A DNA stretch of 15,568 nucleotides from Acidobacteriota bacterium. Lineage in GTDB: Bacteria; Acidobacteriota; Vicinamibacteria; Vicinamibacterales; CAVVIG01. Positions 1 through 7,633 of this stretch are shown here, piece after piece. Location of the stretch: assembly GCA_003223775.1 (NCBI GenBank), contig QHWK01000129.1, forward strand, positions 1-15,568, given 5' to 3'. Both the position numbers and the translations under genes were made by a program. Each line of letters starts with the position of its first letter. Positions within the stretch are counted from its first letter, which is position 1. Under the pieces are notes generated by a model. It made no database searches. It was not told the DNA's origin and saw only the letters and a list, made by a program, of their open reading frames with translations.

Positions 1-540
1 CGCCTTGAGCGTCTCGAGGTTGTCGAAGATCGCGTTGCGGCTCTGCGGATCGACGCCGACGGTCGGCTCGTCGAGCAGCAGGATGTCGGGGTCGTGGAGC
101 AGGCCGGCGGCGAGATTCAGCCGGCGCTTCATGCCGCCGCTGAAGGTCTTCACGGCGTCGCGCGCGCGCTCCTCGAGGCCGACCAGCGCCAGCGCGCCGC
201 GGATCGCGTCGTCGAGCGCGCGTCGGCGGAGCGAATACAGCGCGCCGAAGAAGCGCAGGTTGTCGCGCGCCGACAGCTCGTCGTAGAGCGCGAGATCCTG
301 CGGGACGAGGCCGATGCGGCGCTTGGCAGGGTCGGCGTCGCCGGCGAGGCGGTGGCCCGCAATCAGGACGTCGCCGCGATCCGGCGTCAGCAGCCCGGCG
401 ACCATCGAGACCGTCGTCGTCTTGCCGGCGCCGTTCGGGCCGAGCAGGCCGACGATCTGGCCCGCGCGGACGGAGAACGACACGTCGGTGACGGCGACAA
501 GCGATCCGAACGACTTCCGCAGGTTCCTGATCTCCAGCAT
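1..540 (-). CDS. ABC transporter ATP-binding protein, C-terminus cut by window edge
   Basis: Cytoplasmic ATPase subunit that would energise a membrane permease. The first 180 residues are visible and the frame is still open at base 1. In order they show Walker A GPNGAGKT (about 34-41), Q-loop Gln81, signature FSGGM (133-137), Walker B ILLLDEPT (153-160) and D-loop GVDP (162-165). The H-loop lies beyond the window. The overall pattern resembles the CcmA/DrrA/NatA group of exporter ATPases (family knowledge); the substrate cannot be told. The permease partner is presumably off the left edge. The orphan permeases to the right normally have no ATPase partner, so pairing with them is not assumed. 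The ATG at 540 is chosen because MLEIRNLRKSFG is a standard N-terminus, but it has no Shine-Dalgarno sequence. The same frame has no stop back through the repeat array to beyond the preceding gene's stop, and a TTG at 618 could add 26 residues. The MFS gene upstream is on the same strand, 163 bp away. Confidence 0.93.
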   Translation of the reverse strand, partial: MLEIRNLRKSFGSLVAVTDVSFSVRAGQIVGLLGPNGAGKTTTVSMVAGLLTPDRGDVLIAGHRLAGDADPAKRRIGLVPQDLALYDELSARDNLRFFGALYSLRRRALDDAIRGALALVGLEERARDAVKTFSGGMKRRLNLAAGLLHDPDILLLDEPTVGVDPQSRNAIFDNLETLKA

Positions 541-644
541 TTCGGTTGACCAAATCTTGTCACCGCGACCAGGTTCGTCGTCGATTTTCGCGACCAGCGG
601 TCTGTTTTCCGCGACCAAAGGCTGCCACTCGCCCTCGGCGTCCC

Positions 645-704
645 GATCCAGGATGAGATCCAGGATCTGATCCTGGATCCGATCCTGGATCTGATCCTGG
701 ATCT
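645..704. repeat. Array of five 12-bp units, each built on the palindrome GATCCWGGATC
   Basis: Five consecutive 12-bp units start at 645, 657, 669, 681 and 693. Units 2-5 each contain the 11-bp palindrome GATCCWGGATC followed by one variable base; unit 1 ends GGATG and is imperfect. The central W is A in units 1-2 and T in units 3-5, so units 2 and 3 form a perfect 11-bp inverted pair around base 668, and the arms extend to about 23 bp with two mismatches. The array contains nine GATC and five CCWGG tetra/pentamers. It abuts the stop codon of the MFS gene (TGA at 704-706, minus strand) and occupies the right part of the 163-bp gap before the ABC gene. The rest of that gap (541-644) contains the octamer CGCGACCA three times (564, 589, 610) and nothing else recognised. 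Function unknown; possible roles are an mRNA hairpin, a protein-binding array or a simple expanding repeat. Confidence 0.9.
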
Positions 705-1966
705 CAGTCGCGGACGGCGGCGACGACGACGGCGGCGCCGACGACGAGCATGGCGGCGATCGCGAGCAGACCGGCGGCGAAGCTGTGCGTCCGATCGTTG
801 ATCGCGCCGAGCAGATACGGTCCGACGAACCCGCCGGTGTTGCCCACCGCGTTCACGAGCGCAATCGACGCCGCCGCGCCGACGCCGGCCAGCTGCGACG
901 TCACGAGCGCCCAGAACGGACCGAACATCGACGCGAGGCCCATCATCGCGATCGACAGCGTCGCGACCGTCCACGCGGCGCCCGGCGACAGGACGCTCAG
1001 CGCGAGCGCGCCGGCGCACACCGTCGCCGACACCGCGACGTGCCAGCGCCGCTCGCCCGTGCGATCGGAATGCCGCCCGACGACGACCATGGCGACCGCG
1101 CCGGCCGCGTACGGAATCGCGCTCAGGACGCCGACGATGAAATCGCTCGCGCCCGATGCCGTCTTCAGCATCTGCGGCATCCAGAAGCCGATGCCGTACA
1201 GCGTGACCGGGATGATCAGGTGAATCACGGCGAGGAGCCACGTGCGGCCGTTGCGCAGCGCGCGGCCCGTCGTCTCCATCCGCTGCCGCCGCGCGTCGGC
1301 GCGAAGCGTCTCGACGAGCGCCTCGCGCTCGCCGTCGCTCAACCACGCCGCCTGCTCCGGCGCATCGTCGAGCACGCGCAGCACGATCACGCCGAGCACG
1401 ATCGCCGGCGCACCCTCGACGAGGAACAGCCACTGCCAGCCCGCCAGGCCGCCGGCGCCGTTCAGCGAGAGCAGCGCGCCCGAGATGGGACCGCCGATGA
1501 TCCCCGCCGTCAGCGTCGCCGTCATGAACGCCGCGATCGTGCGCGCGCGCTCGCGCGCCGGGAACCACTGCGTGAGGTAGTAGATCATGCCGGGAAAGAA
1601 GCCCGCCTCCGCGGCGCCGAGCGCGAAGCGGAGCGTATAGAACGCCGTCGGGCTGCGCACCAGCATCATCGCCGACGAGACGAGGCCCCAGGTCACCATG
1701 ATCCGCGCGATCCACAGCCGCGCGCCGACGCGTGCGAGGATCACGTTGCTCGGGATCTCGAAGAGCGTGTAGCTGAGAAAGAAGATGCCCGCGCCGAAGC
1801 CGTAGGTCGTCACCGAGAAGCCGAGCGCGGCGTTCATCTGCAGCGCGGCGAAGCCGACGTTGATGCGATCGAGATAGGCGACGATGTAGAGGAGGAACAG
1901 GAACGGGATGAGGCGCCGGCGCACGCGCGCGAGAACGGTCGCCACCTCCGGTCCCACGTGCGTCAT
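704..1966 (-). CDS. MFS transporter, anion:cation symporter (ACS) type
   Basis: 420-residue inner-membrane carrier with the usual 12-helix hydrophobicity pattern, probably importing an organic acid with H+. Family marks are YLDRINVGFA in the first helix (31-40), the motif-A-like loop after helix 2 (about 76-90) and GAAEAGFFPG in helix 4 (117-126) followed by the charged RERAR loop. These are typical of the ACS family (phthalate, tartrate, hexuronate and similar carriers); the substrate cannot be assigned. The ATG at 1966 is supported by family alignment (short basic cytoplasmic N-terminus) and by a TATAAT only 8 bp upstream, with no Shine-Dalgarno sequence, suggesting a leaderless mRNA. It lies 23 bp after the broken ADOP1 gene and ends at the palindrome array. 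A second carrier of the same family is at 12190-13491. Confidence 0.93.
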   Translation of the reverse strand: MTHVGPEVATVLARVRRRLIPFLFLLYIVAYLDRINVGFAALQMNAALGFSVTTYGFGAGIFFLSYTLFEIPSNVILARVGARLWIARIMVTWGLVSSAMMLVRSPTAFYTLRFALGAAEAGFFPGMIYYLTQWFPARERARTIAAFMTATLTAGIIGGPISGALLSLNGAGGLAGWQWLFLVEGAPAIVLGVIVLRVLDDAPEQAAWLSDGEREALVETLRADARRQRMETTGRALRNGRTWLLAVIHLIIPVTLYGIGFWMPQMLKTASGASDFIVGVLSAIPYAAGAVAMVVVGRHSDRTGERRWHVAVSATVCAGALALSVLSPGAAWTVATLSIAMMGLASMFGPFWALVTSQLAGVGAAASIALVNAVGNTGGFVGPYLLGAINDRTHSFAAGLLAIAAMLVVGAAVVVAAVRD

Positions 1967-1974
1967 CGCGCGAA

Positions 1975-1980
1975 ATTATA
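1975..1980 (-). promoter_or_regulatory. Candidate -10 box (TATAAT) of the MFS gene
   Basis: A perfect TATAAT on the minus strand ends 8 bp before the ATG at 1966. Transcription would begin at or within a base or two of the start codon, and no Shine-Dalgarno sequence is present, so a leaderless transcript is inferred. No good -35 box is seen at 16-18 bp. The box lies between the ADOP1 stop (1990) and the MFS start. Confidence 0.6.
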
Positions 1981-1989
1981 GCGGCCGCG

Positions 1990-4303
1990 CTACTCCGCGA
2001 GCGCGACGATCGGATCGATCCGCGTCGCCCGCCGCGCCGGCAGCGCGCATGCGACGATCGCGACCGCCGCCAGCAGTACGCTGACCGCGGCGAGGACGGC
2101 TGGATCGCCCGCGCTGACGCCGAACAGCTGGCTCTGGAGGCTGCGCCGCAGCGCGAACGCGCCGGCCGCGCCCAGCACGAAGCCGGCGACGATGAGCAGC
2201 AGCCCCTCGCGCAGCACGAGCTCGAACACGCCGCGCGCGCTGCTCCCGAGCGCGATCCGGATCCCGATTTCCTTCGTCCGCTGCGTCACGAGGTACGCGA
2301 GCACGCCGTAGATGCCGATCGCCGAGAGGAACAGCGCCACCGCGCCGAACGCCAGCGACAACACCATCGGCGACCGCCGCGTCACCAGCGACTTGTCCGT
2401 CCGCTCCTCCATCGTCTGGATGTCGTACACCGGCAGCTCGCGATCGAGCGCGGCGATCGCTTCGCGCAGCGCGCCGGCCTGCGCCGCAGGATCGGTGGCG
2501 GAGCGGACGGCGAAGGTGAGGAGCCGCGACGAATCCTGCGCGAGCGGGAAGAAGTACGAGCCGACGGCGCCGTTGCCTGCGACGAGATCGGCGAGCTTCA
2601 GATCGCGCACGACGCCGACGACCGTGAGGAACACGGTGCGCTCGTTGACGGCGAGCAGGTTGTTGATGTCCGTCGGCAGAAACATGCGCCGGCCGATCGG
2701 ATCCTGGTTCGGCCAGAACCGTCGCGCCAGCTTTTCGTCGACCATCACGGCCGGCGGCGCACCCTGCACGTCATGCGCGTCGAAGAAGCGGCCGCGCACG
2801 AGCTTCGCGTGCATCGCCTCGAAGTAGCCGGGCGAGACGTCTACCTGATTCGGCGAGATCACCGATTCGCCGGGACTCATCTTGTAGCCCTCGGCGAGGA
2901 TGACGCTGTCGCTGTGGTTGTCGCCGAATGGAATCGTGTCGGTTGCGCCGACGCCGATCACGCCGGGCAGCGCGCGCAGCCGCCGCAGCGCCTCGTCGGT
3001 GAACGCGACCTGCGCGGGGCGATCGGCGTAGCGCGACGCCGGCAGGCTGACCGACGCCGTGAGCACGCCGCGCGGATCGAATCCCGGATCGACGGCGAGC
3101 AGCTCGCGGAAGCTCGCGAACAGCAGCCGCCACCGGAATCAGCCCGAGCAGCACGCCGATCGCGGCGGCGGCGCCGATCGTGAACAGCACGACCACGCCG
3201 TCGATCGCGATCTCCTCGCCGCGCGGCAGCTCCTGCACGTTCAGCGTGGCGATGATGCGCAGCGCGCCGTAGCCGACGGCGAGGCCGATCGCGGCGGAGA
3301 CGAGCGTCAGCGCGACGCTCTCCGCCATCAGCTGCCGCGCGACGCGCCAGCGGCCGGCGCCGAGCGCGAGGCGCGTTGCCAGCTCCTTGATCCGCGCGCG
3401 CGACCGGACCAGCACGAGGTTCGCGACGTTCAGGCAGCCGATCAGCAGCACGAAGAGCGCGCCGCCCCACATCAGATACAGCGTCGTCTTCACGCCGCGC
3501 ACGAGGTTGTCCTGCAGCGGCTGCACCACGGTGTGGAACCGCGCGTTGATGAGGAGCTGCTTGTACTGCGGAAAGCGATCGAGGTTGGCGGCGTTGAGCG
3601 CGTCGATCTGCGCCTGCGCCTGCGCGAGGGTCGCGCCCGGCTTCAGGCGCCCGATGTTGCGCCAGTTGTTGCTGTGGCGCTGCTGCCGCCGCTCCGGCGT
3701 GAACGCGAGCGCGCGCCACAGCATCACGTCGCTGTTGATGAAGCGGAAGCCCGCCGGCATCACGCCGACGACGGTGTACGGCGCGCCGTCGATGCGGAGG
3801 TCGCGGCCGACGGCCGAGGCGTCGCCGCCGAACTGCGACTGCCACAGCGCGTAGCTCAACACGACCTTCTTTTCGTTGCCGATCTCGCCTTCCGCCTCGG
3901 TGAACGTGCGGCCGAGCCGCGGCGGAATCTGCAGCAGCCGGAAGAACGACGGCGTGACGTTCATCAGCCGCACGCGCGTCGGCGTGCCGTTCTCGTCCAC
4001 GCTGACGTCGGTGCTGTTGTACATCGCCTGTTCTTCGAAGACCGACGTCTCGCGAAGGCGATCGTAGTAGTCGGCCGCGCCCGAGTTGCCGCCGATGTCG
4101 ACGCCGGCGCCCGGATACGCGTTCGCCATCAGCAGGATCCGCTCCGAGTGCGGGAACGGCAGCGGGCGCAGCAGCACCGTGCGCACCACCGAGAAGAGCG
4201 CGGTATTCGCGCCGATGCACAGCGCGAGCGTCGCCGCGGCGGTAATGGTGAACGCCTTGTCCTTCCAGAGGAGGCGGAGCGCAACTCGAAGATCCGACGC
4301 CAT
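1990..4303 (-). pseudogene. ADOP-type FtsX/MacB permease (ADOP1), broken by internal deletion and frameshift
   Basis: A duplicated orphan permease of the MacB/FtsX superfamily: periplasmic MacB-like core plus FtsX block, repeated twice, in the inner membrane with no ATPase of its own; biological role of the family unknown. The N-terminal part runs from ATG 4303 for about 390 codons (first helix about 17-40, MacB-like core, three FtsX helices ending GLIPVAA). The C-terminal part is in another frame and resumes with LLFASFRELLAVDPGF at about 3126, running to TAG 1990-1992 (ending PIVALAE). Compared with ADOP2 and ADOP3 in this window, some 42-45 residues between those two motifs are missing, namely the cytoplasmic linker and the next transmembrane helix. 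This is therefore a deletion with net frameshift at about 3121-3133, not a single-base slip. It follows ADOP2 by 48 bp on the same strand. GGAG directly abuts the ATG. A misassembly is possible. Confidence 0.85.
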
Positions 4304-4351
4304 CTCCGATGTAGACGGGAAACCGCGGCGCGAGGTTCGAGGCGGCGGCCC

Positions 4352-6826
4352 CTATTCGGTGCGCAGCGCCTCGGTCGGGCTGACGCGGGACGCGCGGTGC
4401 GCCGGGATGAAGTTGGCGAGCGTCGAGACGGCGAGGAGCAGCGCCGCGGCCGCGGTCCAGGACACCGGATCGGCAGCGCTGATCCCGTAGAGCACGCCGC
4501 CCATCGCGCGCGTGACCGCCGCGGCGACCAGGCAGCCGGCAACGAGCCCGACGCCGGCGACCAGCAGCCCTTGGCGCATCACCATCCCGACCACTTCGGT
4601 CGGCCGCGCGCCGATCGCGATCCGGATGCCGATCTCGCGCGTGCGCCGCGCCACCGAATACGCGATGACGCCGTAGAGGCCGATCGCCGCCAGGAGCATC
4701 GCCACGAGGCCGACGCCGGTCACCAGCCACGCGCTCGCGCGCATCGGCAGCAGCGTCGCGTCCACCTCCGACTCCATCGTCTGGTTCTCGACGAAGACGA
4801 GGTTCGGCTCGATCGCGAGGAGCTCGCGCCGCATGTCGCGCAAGAGCGCCCCGGCGTCGCCGCGCGTGCGCGCGACGATCGCGGAGTACGGGCTCGGCCG
4901 CTGCGCGCGCGCGACGTGCAGGAACGGCGTCGGCGCTTCGCTGAGCGTCAGCACCTTGTGATCCGCGGAGATGCCGACGATCTCGAACGCCGGCCCCTCG
5001 CCGCCGCGCGTGTGGAACACTTTTCCGATCGCGCTCCGGCCCGGCCACAGCCGGCGCGCGAGCGTCTCGTTCACGACGGCGACGCGCGGCGAGTCGAGGC
5101 GATCGGCCGCCGTGAAGCCGCGCCCCTCGACGATCGGCACGCCCATCGTCGTGAAGTATTCCGGCGAAACCGTCGTCACCTCCACGGTGTCGCCGTGATC
5201 GCCGGGCTGATGCCGCCCCGGCACCCAGATCTCCCAGCGGTTCGGGTTGATCTGCAGCGGCACGCGCGTCGCGAGCGCGACCGACTCCACGCCCGGGAGC
5301 GCCGCGATCCGCGCCTTCGCCTGGTCGTAGAACTGCTCACTGCGCTCGGACGCGTAGTTCAGCATGCTCGTGTCGGTCGAGACGACGGCGAGCCGGCTGA
5401 CGGCGAAGCCGGGATTGGTGCGCTCCACCGCGGCGAGGCTCCGCATCAGCAGCGCGGCGACGATGAGCAGCAGCGCGGTGACAGCCATCTGCCCGGCGAC
5501 GAGGCCGTCGCCGAGCGTCCAGCCGCGCGAGGCCGACGCGTCGCCGCGGAAGTCGGCCGCGATGTCGCGCTTCGAGGCCTGCACGCCCGGCGCGAGGCCG
5601 GCGAGCAGCGCCGCAATCACGGCCACCGCGAGCGTGAACGCGAGCACGCGTCCGTCGACTCGGAGGTCGAAGGTGAGCGGCAGCGGGAGCGGCAGGTTGA
5701 TCGAGGCCGCGATCGACGCGACCCACCACGCGAGGAGCAAGGCGGCGGCGGCGCCCGCGGCCGACAGCACGATCGCCTCGGTGAGGAGCTGCCGCACGAG
5801 CCGGCCGCGGCTCGCGCCGATCGCGAGCCGGATGCCGATCTCCTTCTGCCGGCTCGACGCGCGCGCGAGCAGCATGCTCGCGACGTTGGCGCACGCAATC
5901 AGCAGCACGAGGCCGACCACCGTCATCAGCGCCGCGGCGATCGACACGACGATCGGATCCTTGGCTGGGTGGAAATGCACGTCGCTCGTCGCCCGCAGCG
6001 AGAGATGGCGCCCTTTGTTGGTGATCGGGTTCTCGGCGTCGATGCGCGCCATCACGACGGCGAGGTTGGCGCGCGCCTGTTCGATCGTCGCGCGCGGCTT
6101 CAGGCGCCCGCGGATGAAGAGCCAGCGGTCGGCTCGGCGATCGAGCCGCGTCGTGCCCGTCGGCGACGGAATCGCGTCGTGCATCCCGACCGGCTCGACC
6201 TCGAGCGACGCGGACACCGGAATCCACAGCTCCGGCGAGAGCACCGGCACCATGCCGCTGAAGGTCCGCGGCGCCACGCCGACGATCGTGTACGCGTTGC
6301 CGCGGATCCGCACGACGCGGCCGACGACGTCGGGCGCCGATTCGAGCTCGCGCGTCCAGTAGCGGTGCGACACCATCGCCACCCGCGGCGCGGCCGGCGC
6401 ATCGTCGGCCGGGACGATCGTGCGGCCGATCGCCGCGGCGACGCCGAACACCTGGAAGTAATTGCCGCTGACGATCTCGCCCATCGCGAGCCGCGATCGG
6501 CTGTCGAGGTTCAGTGCGGCCATCATCGGGCTGTAGCCGACGAGGCCGTCGAAGACGTCGTTCTGCGCCTGGAGATCGAGATAGTCGGGATACGAGGAGG
6601 TGCTGTAGTCCACCGTGCCGGTCGAGTCGCTGGTGAAGACGTCGACCAGCCGCTCGGGGGCGGCCACCGGCAGCGGCTTGAAGAGCAGCGCGTCCACGAT
6701 CGTGAAGAGCGCCGTATTGAAGCCGATGCCGATCGCGAGCGACGCGATCGCGACGATCGCGAAGCCGGGGCTCTTCCGCAGCCACCGCAGCGCGAAACGG
6801 ACGTCTGCGAAGAGCGATTCGATCAC
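4352..6826 (-). CDS. ADOP-type FtsX/MacB permease (ADOP2), intact
   Basis: 824-residue inner-membrane permease of the acidobacterial duplicated orphan permease type. First helix about 21-45 after the cytoplasmic VRFALRWLRKSPGF motif; MacB-like periplasmic core to about 290; first FtsX block with helices about 295-320, 350-375 and 393-415 and the loop RQKEIGIRLAIGA (326-338); linker; helix about 447-465; second periplasmic core; second FtsX block about 697-824 with RTREIGIRIAIGA and the C-terminal PTEALRTE. Length and two-fold architecture match the family; substrate unknown. The GTG at 6826 is chosen because MIESLFADVRFALR fits the family N-terminus and TATAAT lies 10 bp upstream; no Shine-Dalgarno sequence. 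Its first 164 codons lie in the 732-bp tandem duplication. The frame remains open upstream across the duplication, so translation from the upstream copy's GTG (7558) would give a 1,068-residue form. Possibly cotranscribed with ADOP1. Confidence 0.92.
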   Translation of the reverse strand: MIESLFADVRFALRWLRKSPGFAIVAIASLAIGIGFNTALFTIVDALLFKPLPVAAPERLVDVFTSDSTGTVDYSTSSYPDYLDLQAQNDVFDGLVGYSPMMAALNLDSRSRLAMGEIVSGNYFQVFGVAAAIGRTIVPADDAPAAPRVAMVSHRYWTRELESAPDVVGRVVRIRGNAYTIVGVAPRTFSGMVPVLSPELWIPVSASLEVEPVGMHDAIPSPTGTTRLDRRADRWLFIRGRLKPRATIEQARANLAVVMARIDAENPITNKGRHLSLRATSDVHFHPAKDPIVVSIAAALMTVVGLVLLIACANVASMLLARASSRQKEIGIRLAIGASRGRLVRQLLTEAIVLSAAGAAAALLLAWWVASIAASINLPLPLPLTFDLRVDGRVLAFTLAVAVIAALLAGLAPGVQASKRDIAADFRGDASASRGWTLGDGLVAGQMAVTALLLIVAALLMRSLAAVERTNPGFAVSRLAVVSTDTSMLNYASERSEQFYDQAKARIAALPGVESVALATRVPLQINPNRWEIWVPGRHQPGDHGDTVEVTTVSPEYFTTMGVPIVEGRGFTAADRLDSPRVAVVNETLARRLWPGRSAIGKVFHTRGGEGPAFEIVGISADHKVLTLSEAPTPFLHVARAQRPSPYSAIVARTRGDAGALLRDMRRELLAIEPNLVFVENQTMESEVDATLLPMRASAWLVTGVGLVAMLLAAIGLYGVIAYSVARRTREIGIRIAIGARPTEVVGMVMRQGLLVAGVGLVAGCLVAAAVTRAMGGVLYGISAADPVSWTAAAALLLAVSTLANFIPAHRASRVSPTEALRTE

Positions 6827-6901
6827 GGGAATAGCGATTATAAACGCCGGAAACGGATCAGCTTTTTCTGAACGCGCTCGAGCCGGTATCCTTCGATCGG
6901 C
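6827..6901. promoter_or_regulatory. Divergent promoter region between ADOP2 and DUF488 (copy A)
   Basis: 75 bp between the GTG of ADOP2 (minus) and the ATG of the DUF488 fragment (plus). On the minus strand TATAAT at 6842-6837 ends 10 bp before the GTG. On the plus strand TATCCT at 6887-6892 ends 9 bp before the ATG. Neither start has a Shine-Dalgarno sequence, so both transcripts may be leaderless. No strong -35 box is seen for either. In this copy the minus-strand promoter serves the intact ADOP2, while the plus-strand one feeds a truncated gene. Confidence 0.55.
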
Positions 6902-7065
6902 ATGAATGCGCCGGGTCCGTCGATTCAAGTGAAGCGCGTCTACGAACCGGCCACGGCCGCCGACGGCGTCCGCGTGCTGGTGGACGGCCTCTGGCCGCGC
7001 GGCCTGTCGAAGCGCGCGGCGGCGGTCGATCTGTGGCTGAAGGACATCGGGCCGAGCGGCGCGCT
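6902..7065 (+). pseudogene. Truncated DUF488 (YeaO-like) gene copy, first 54 codons only
   Basis: Duplicate of the start of the gene at 7634-8017, including the VRVLVDGLWPRGLSK motif. After residue 54 the sequence crosses the duplication junction into antisense ADOP2 DNA. The frame happens to remain open to 7603, so a 233-residue chimeric product could be made, but everything after residue 54 is antisense sequence without family resemblance. It differs from the intact copy by Val13 in place of Ala13, a further silent change and Gly53 in place of Arg53. A functional DUF488 protein is unlikely because the conserved C-terminal LLFGARD and HNNAV motifs are absent. Confidence 0.85.
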
Positions 7066-7558
7066 GCGCCGATTCGAGCTCGCGCGTCCAGTAGCGGTGC
7101 GACACCATCGCCACCCGCGGCGCGGCCGGCGCATCGTCGGCCGGGACGATCGTGCGGCCGATCGCCGCGGCGACGCCGAACACCTGGAAGTAATTGCCGC
7201 TGACGATCTCGCCCATCGCGAGCCGCGATCGGCTGTCGAGGTTCAGTGCGGCCATCATCGGGCTGTAGCCGACGAGGCCGTCGAAGACGTCGTTCTGCGC
7301 CTGGAGATCGAGATAGTCGGGATACGAGGAGGTGCTGTAGTCCACCGTGCCGGTCGAGTCGCTGGTGAAGACGTCGACCAGCCGCTCGGGGGCGGCCACC
7401 GGCAGCGGCTTGAAGAGCAGCGCGTCCACGATCGTGAAGAGCGCCGTATTGAAGCCGATGCCGATCGCGAGCGACGCGATCGCGACGATCGCGAAGCCGG
7501 GGCTCTTCCGCAGCCACCGCAGCGCGAAACGGACGTCTGCGAAGAGCGATTCGATCAC
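7066..7558 (-). pseudogene. Duplicated N-terminal fragment of ADOP2 (164 codons)
   Basis: Identical by eye to the first 493 bp of ADOP2: GTG start, first transmembrane segment and the beginning of the periplasmic core, ending ELESA at residue 164. It then continues in frame into antisense DUF488 sequence and the copy-A intergenic region, and then into the intact ADOP2. Its own promoter copy (TATAAT at 7574-7569) is retained. The fragment alone lacks both FtsX blocks and could not work as a permease. If expressed it would yield either an N-terminally duplicated 1,068-residue ADOP2 or, through reinitiation, normal ADOP2. Confidence 0.85.
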
Positions 7559-7633
7559 GGGAATAGCGATTATAAACGCCGGAAACGGATCAGCTTTTTC
7601 TGAACGCGCTCGAGCCGGTATCCTTCGATCGGC
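7559..7633. promoter_or_regulatory. Divergent promoter region, copy B, serving the intact DUF488 gene
   Basis: Identical by eye to 6827-6901. TATCCT at 7619-7624 ends 9 bp before the ATG of the intact DUF488 gene, and TATAAT at 7574-7569 (minus) ends 10 bp before the GTG of the truncated ADOP2 copy. Through this duplication ADOP2 now has two possible promoters 732 bp apart. Confidence 0.5.

Larger units (their letters stand above)
6334..7065 (+). repeat. 732-bp direct tandem duplication, copy A
   Basis: Each position x here matches x+732 in the adjoining copy. The unit comprises 493 bp of the ADOP2 5' end (minus strand), the 75-bp divergent intergenic region and 164 bp of the DUF488 5' end (plus strand). 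Only three mismatches were found by eye, all in the DUF488 part: 6939 T/C, 6949 G/A and 7058 G/C. The permease and promoter parts read as identical. The copies abut directly at 7065/7066, where the trinucleotide GCG is shared by the two ancestral ends, consistent with a microhomology-mediated event. Confidence 0.95.

Noticed and set aside
645..704. The palindrome array as a conventional intrinsic terminator for the MFS gene
   Set aside because: A strong hairpin is possible but no T-run follows on the transcribed side, so it was called a repeat rather than a terminator.
3059..6871. A 1,270-codon open frame on the plus strand
   Set aside because: It is antisense to ADOP1 and ADOP2, rich in Arg, Asp and His with no recognisable domain, and arises from GC-rich codon usage of the real genes.
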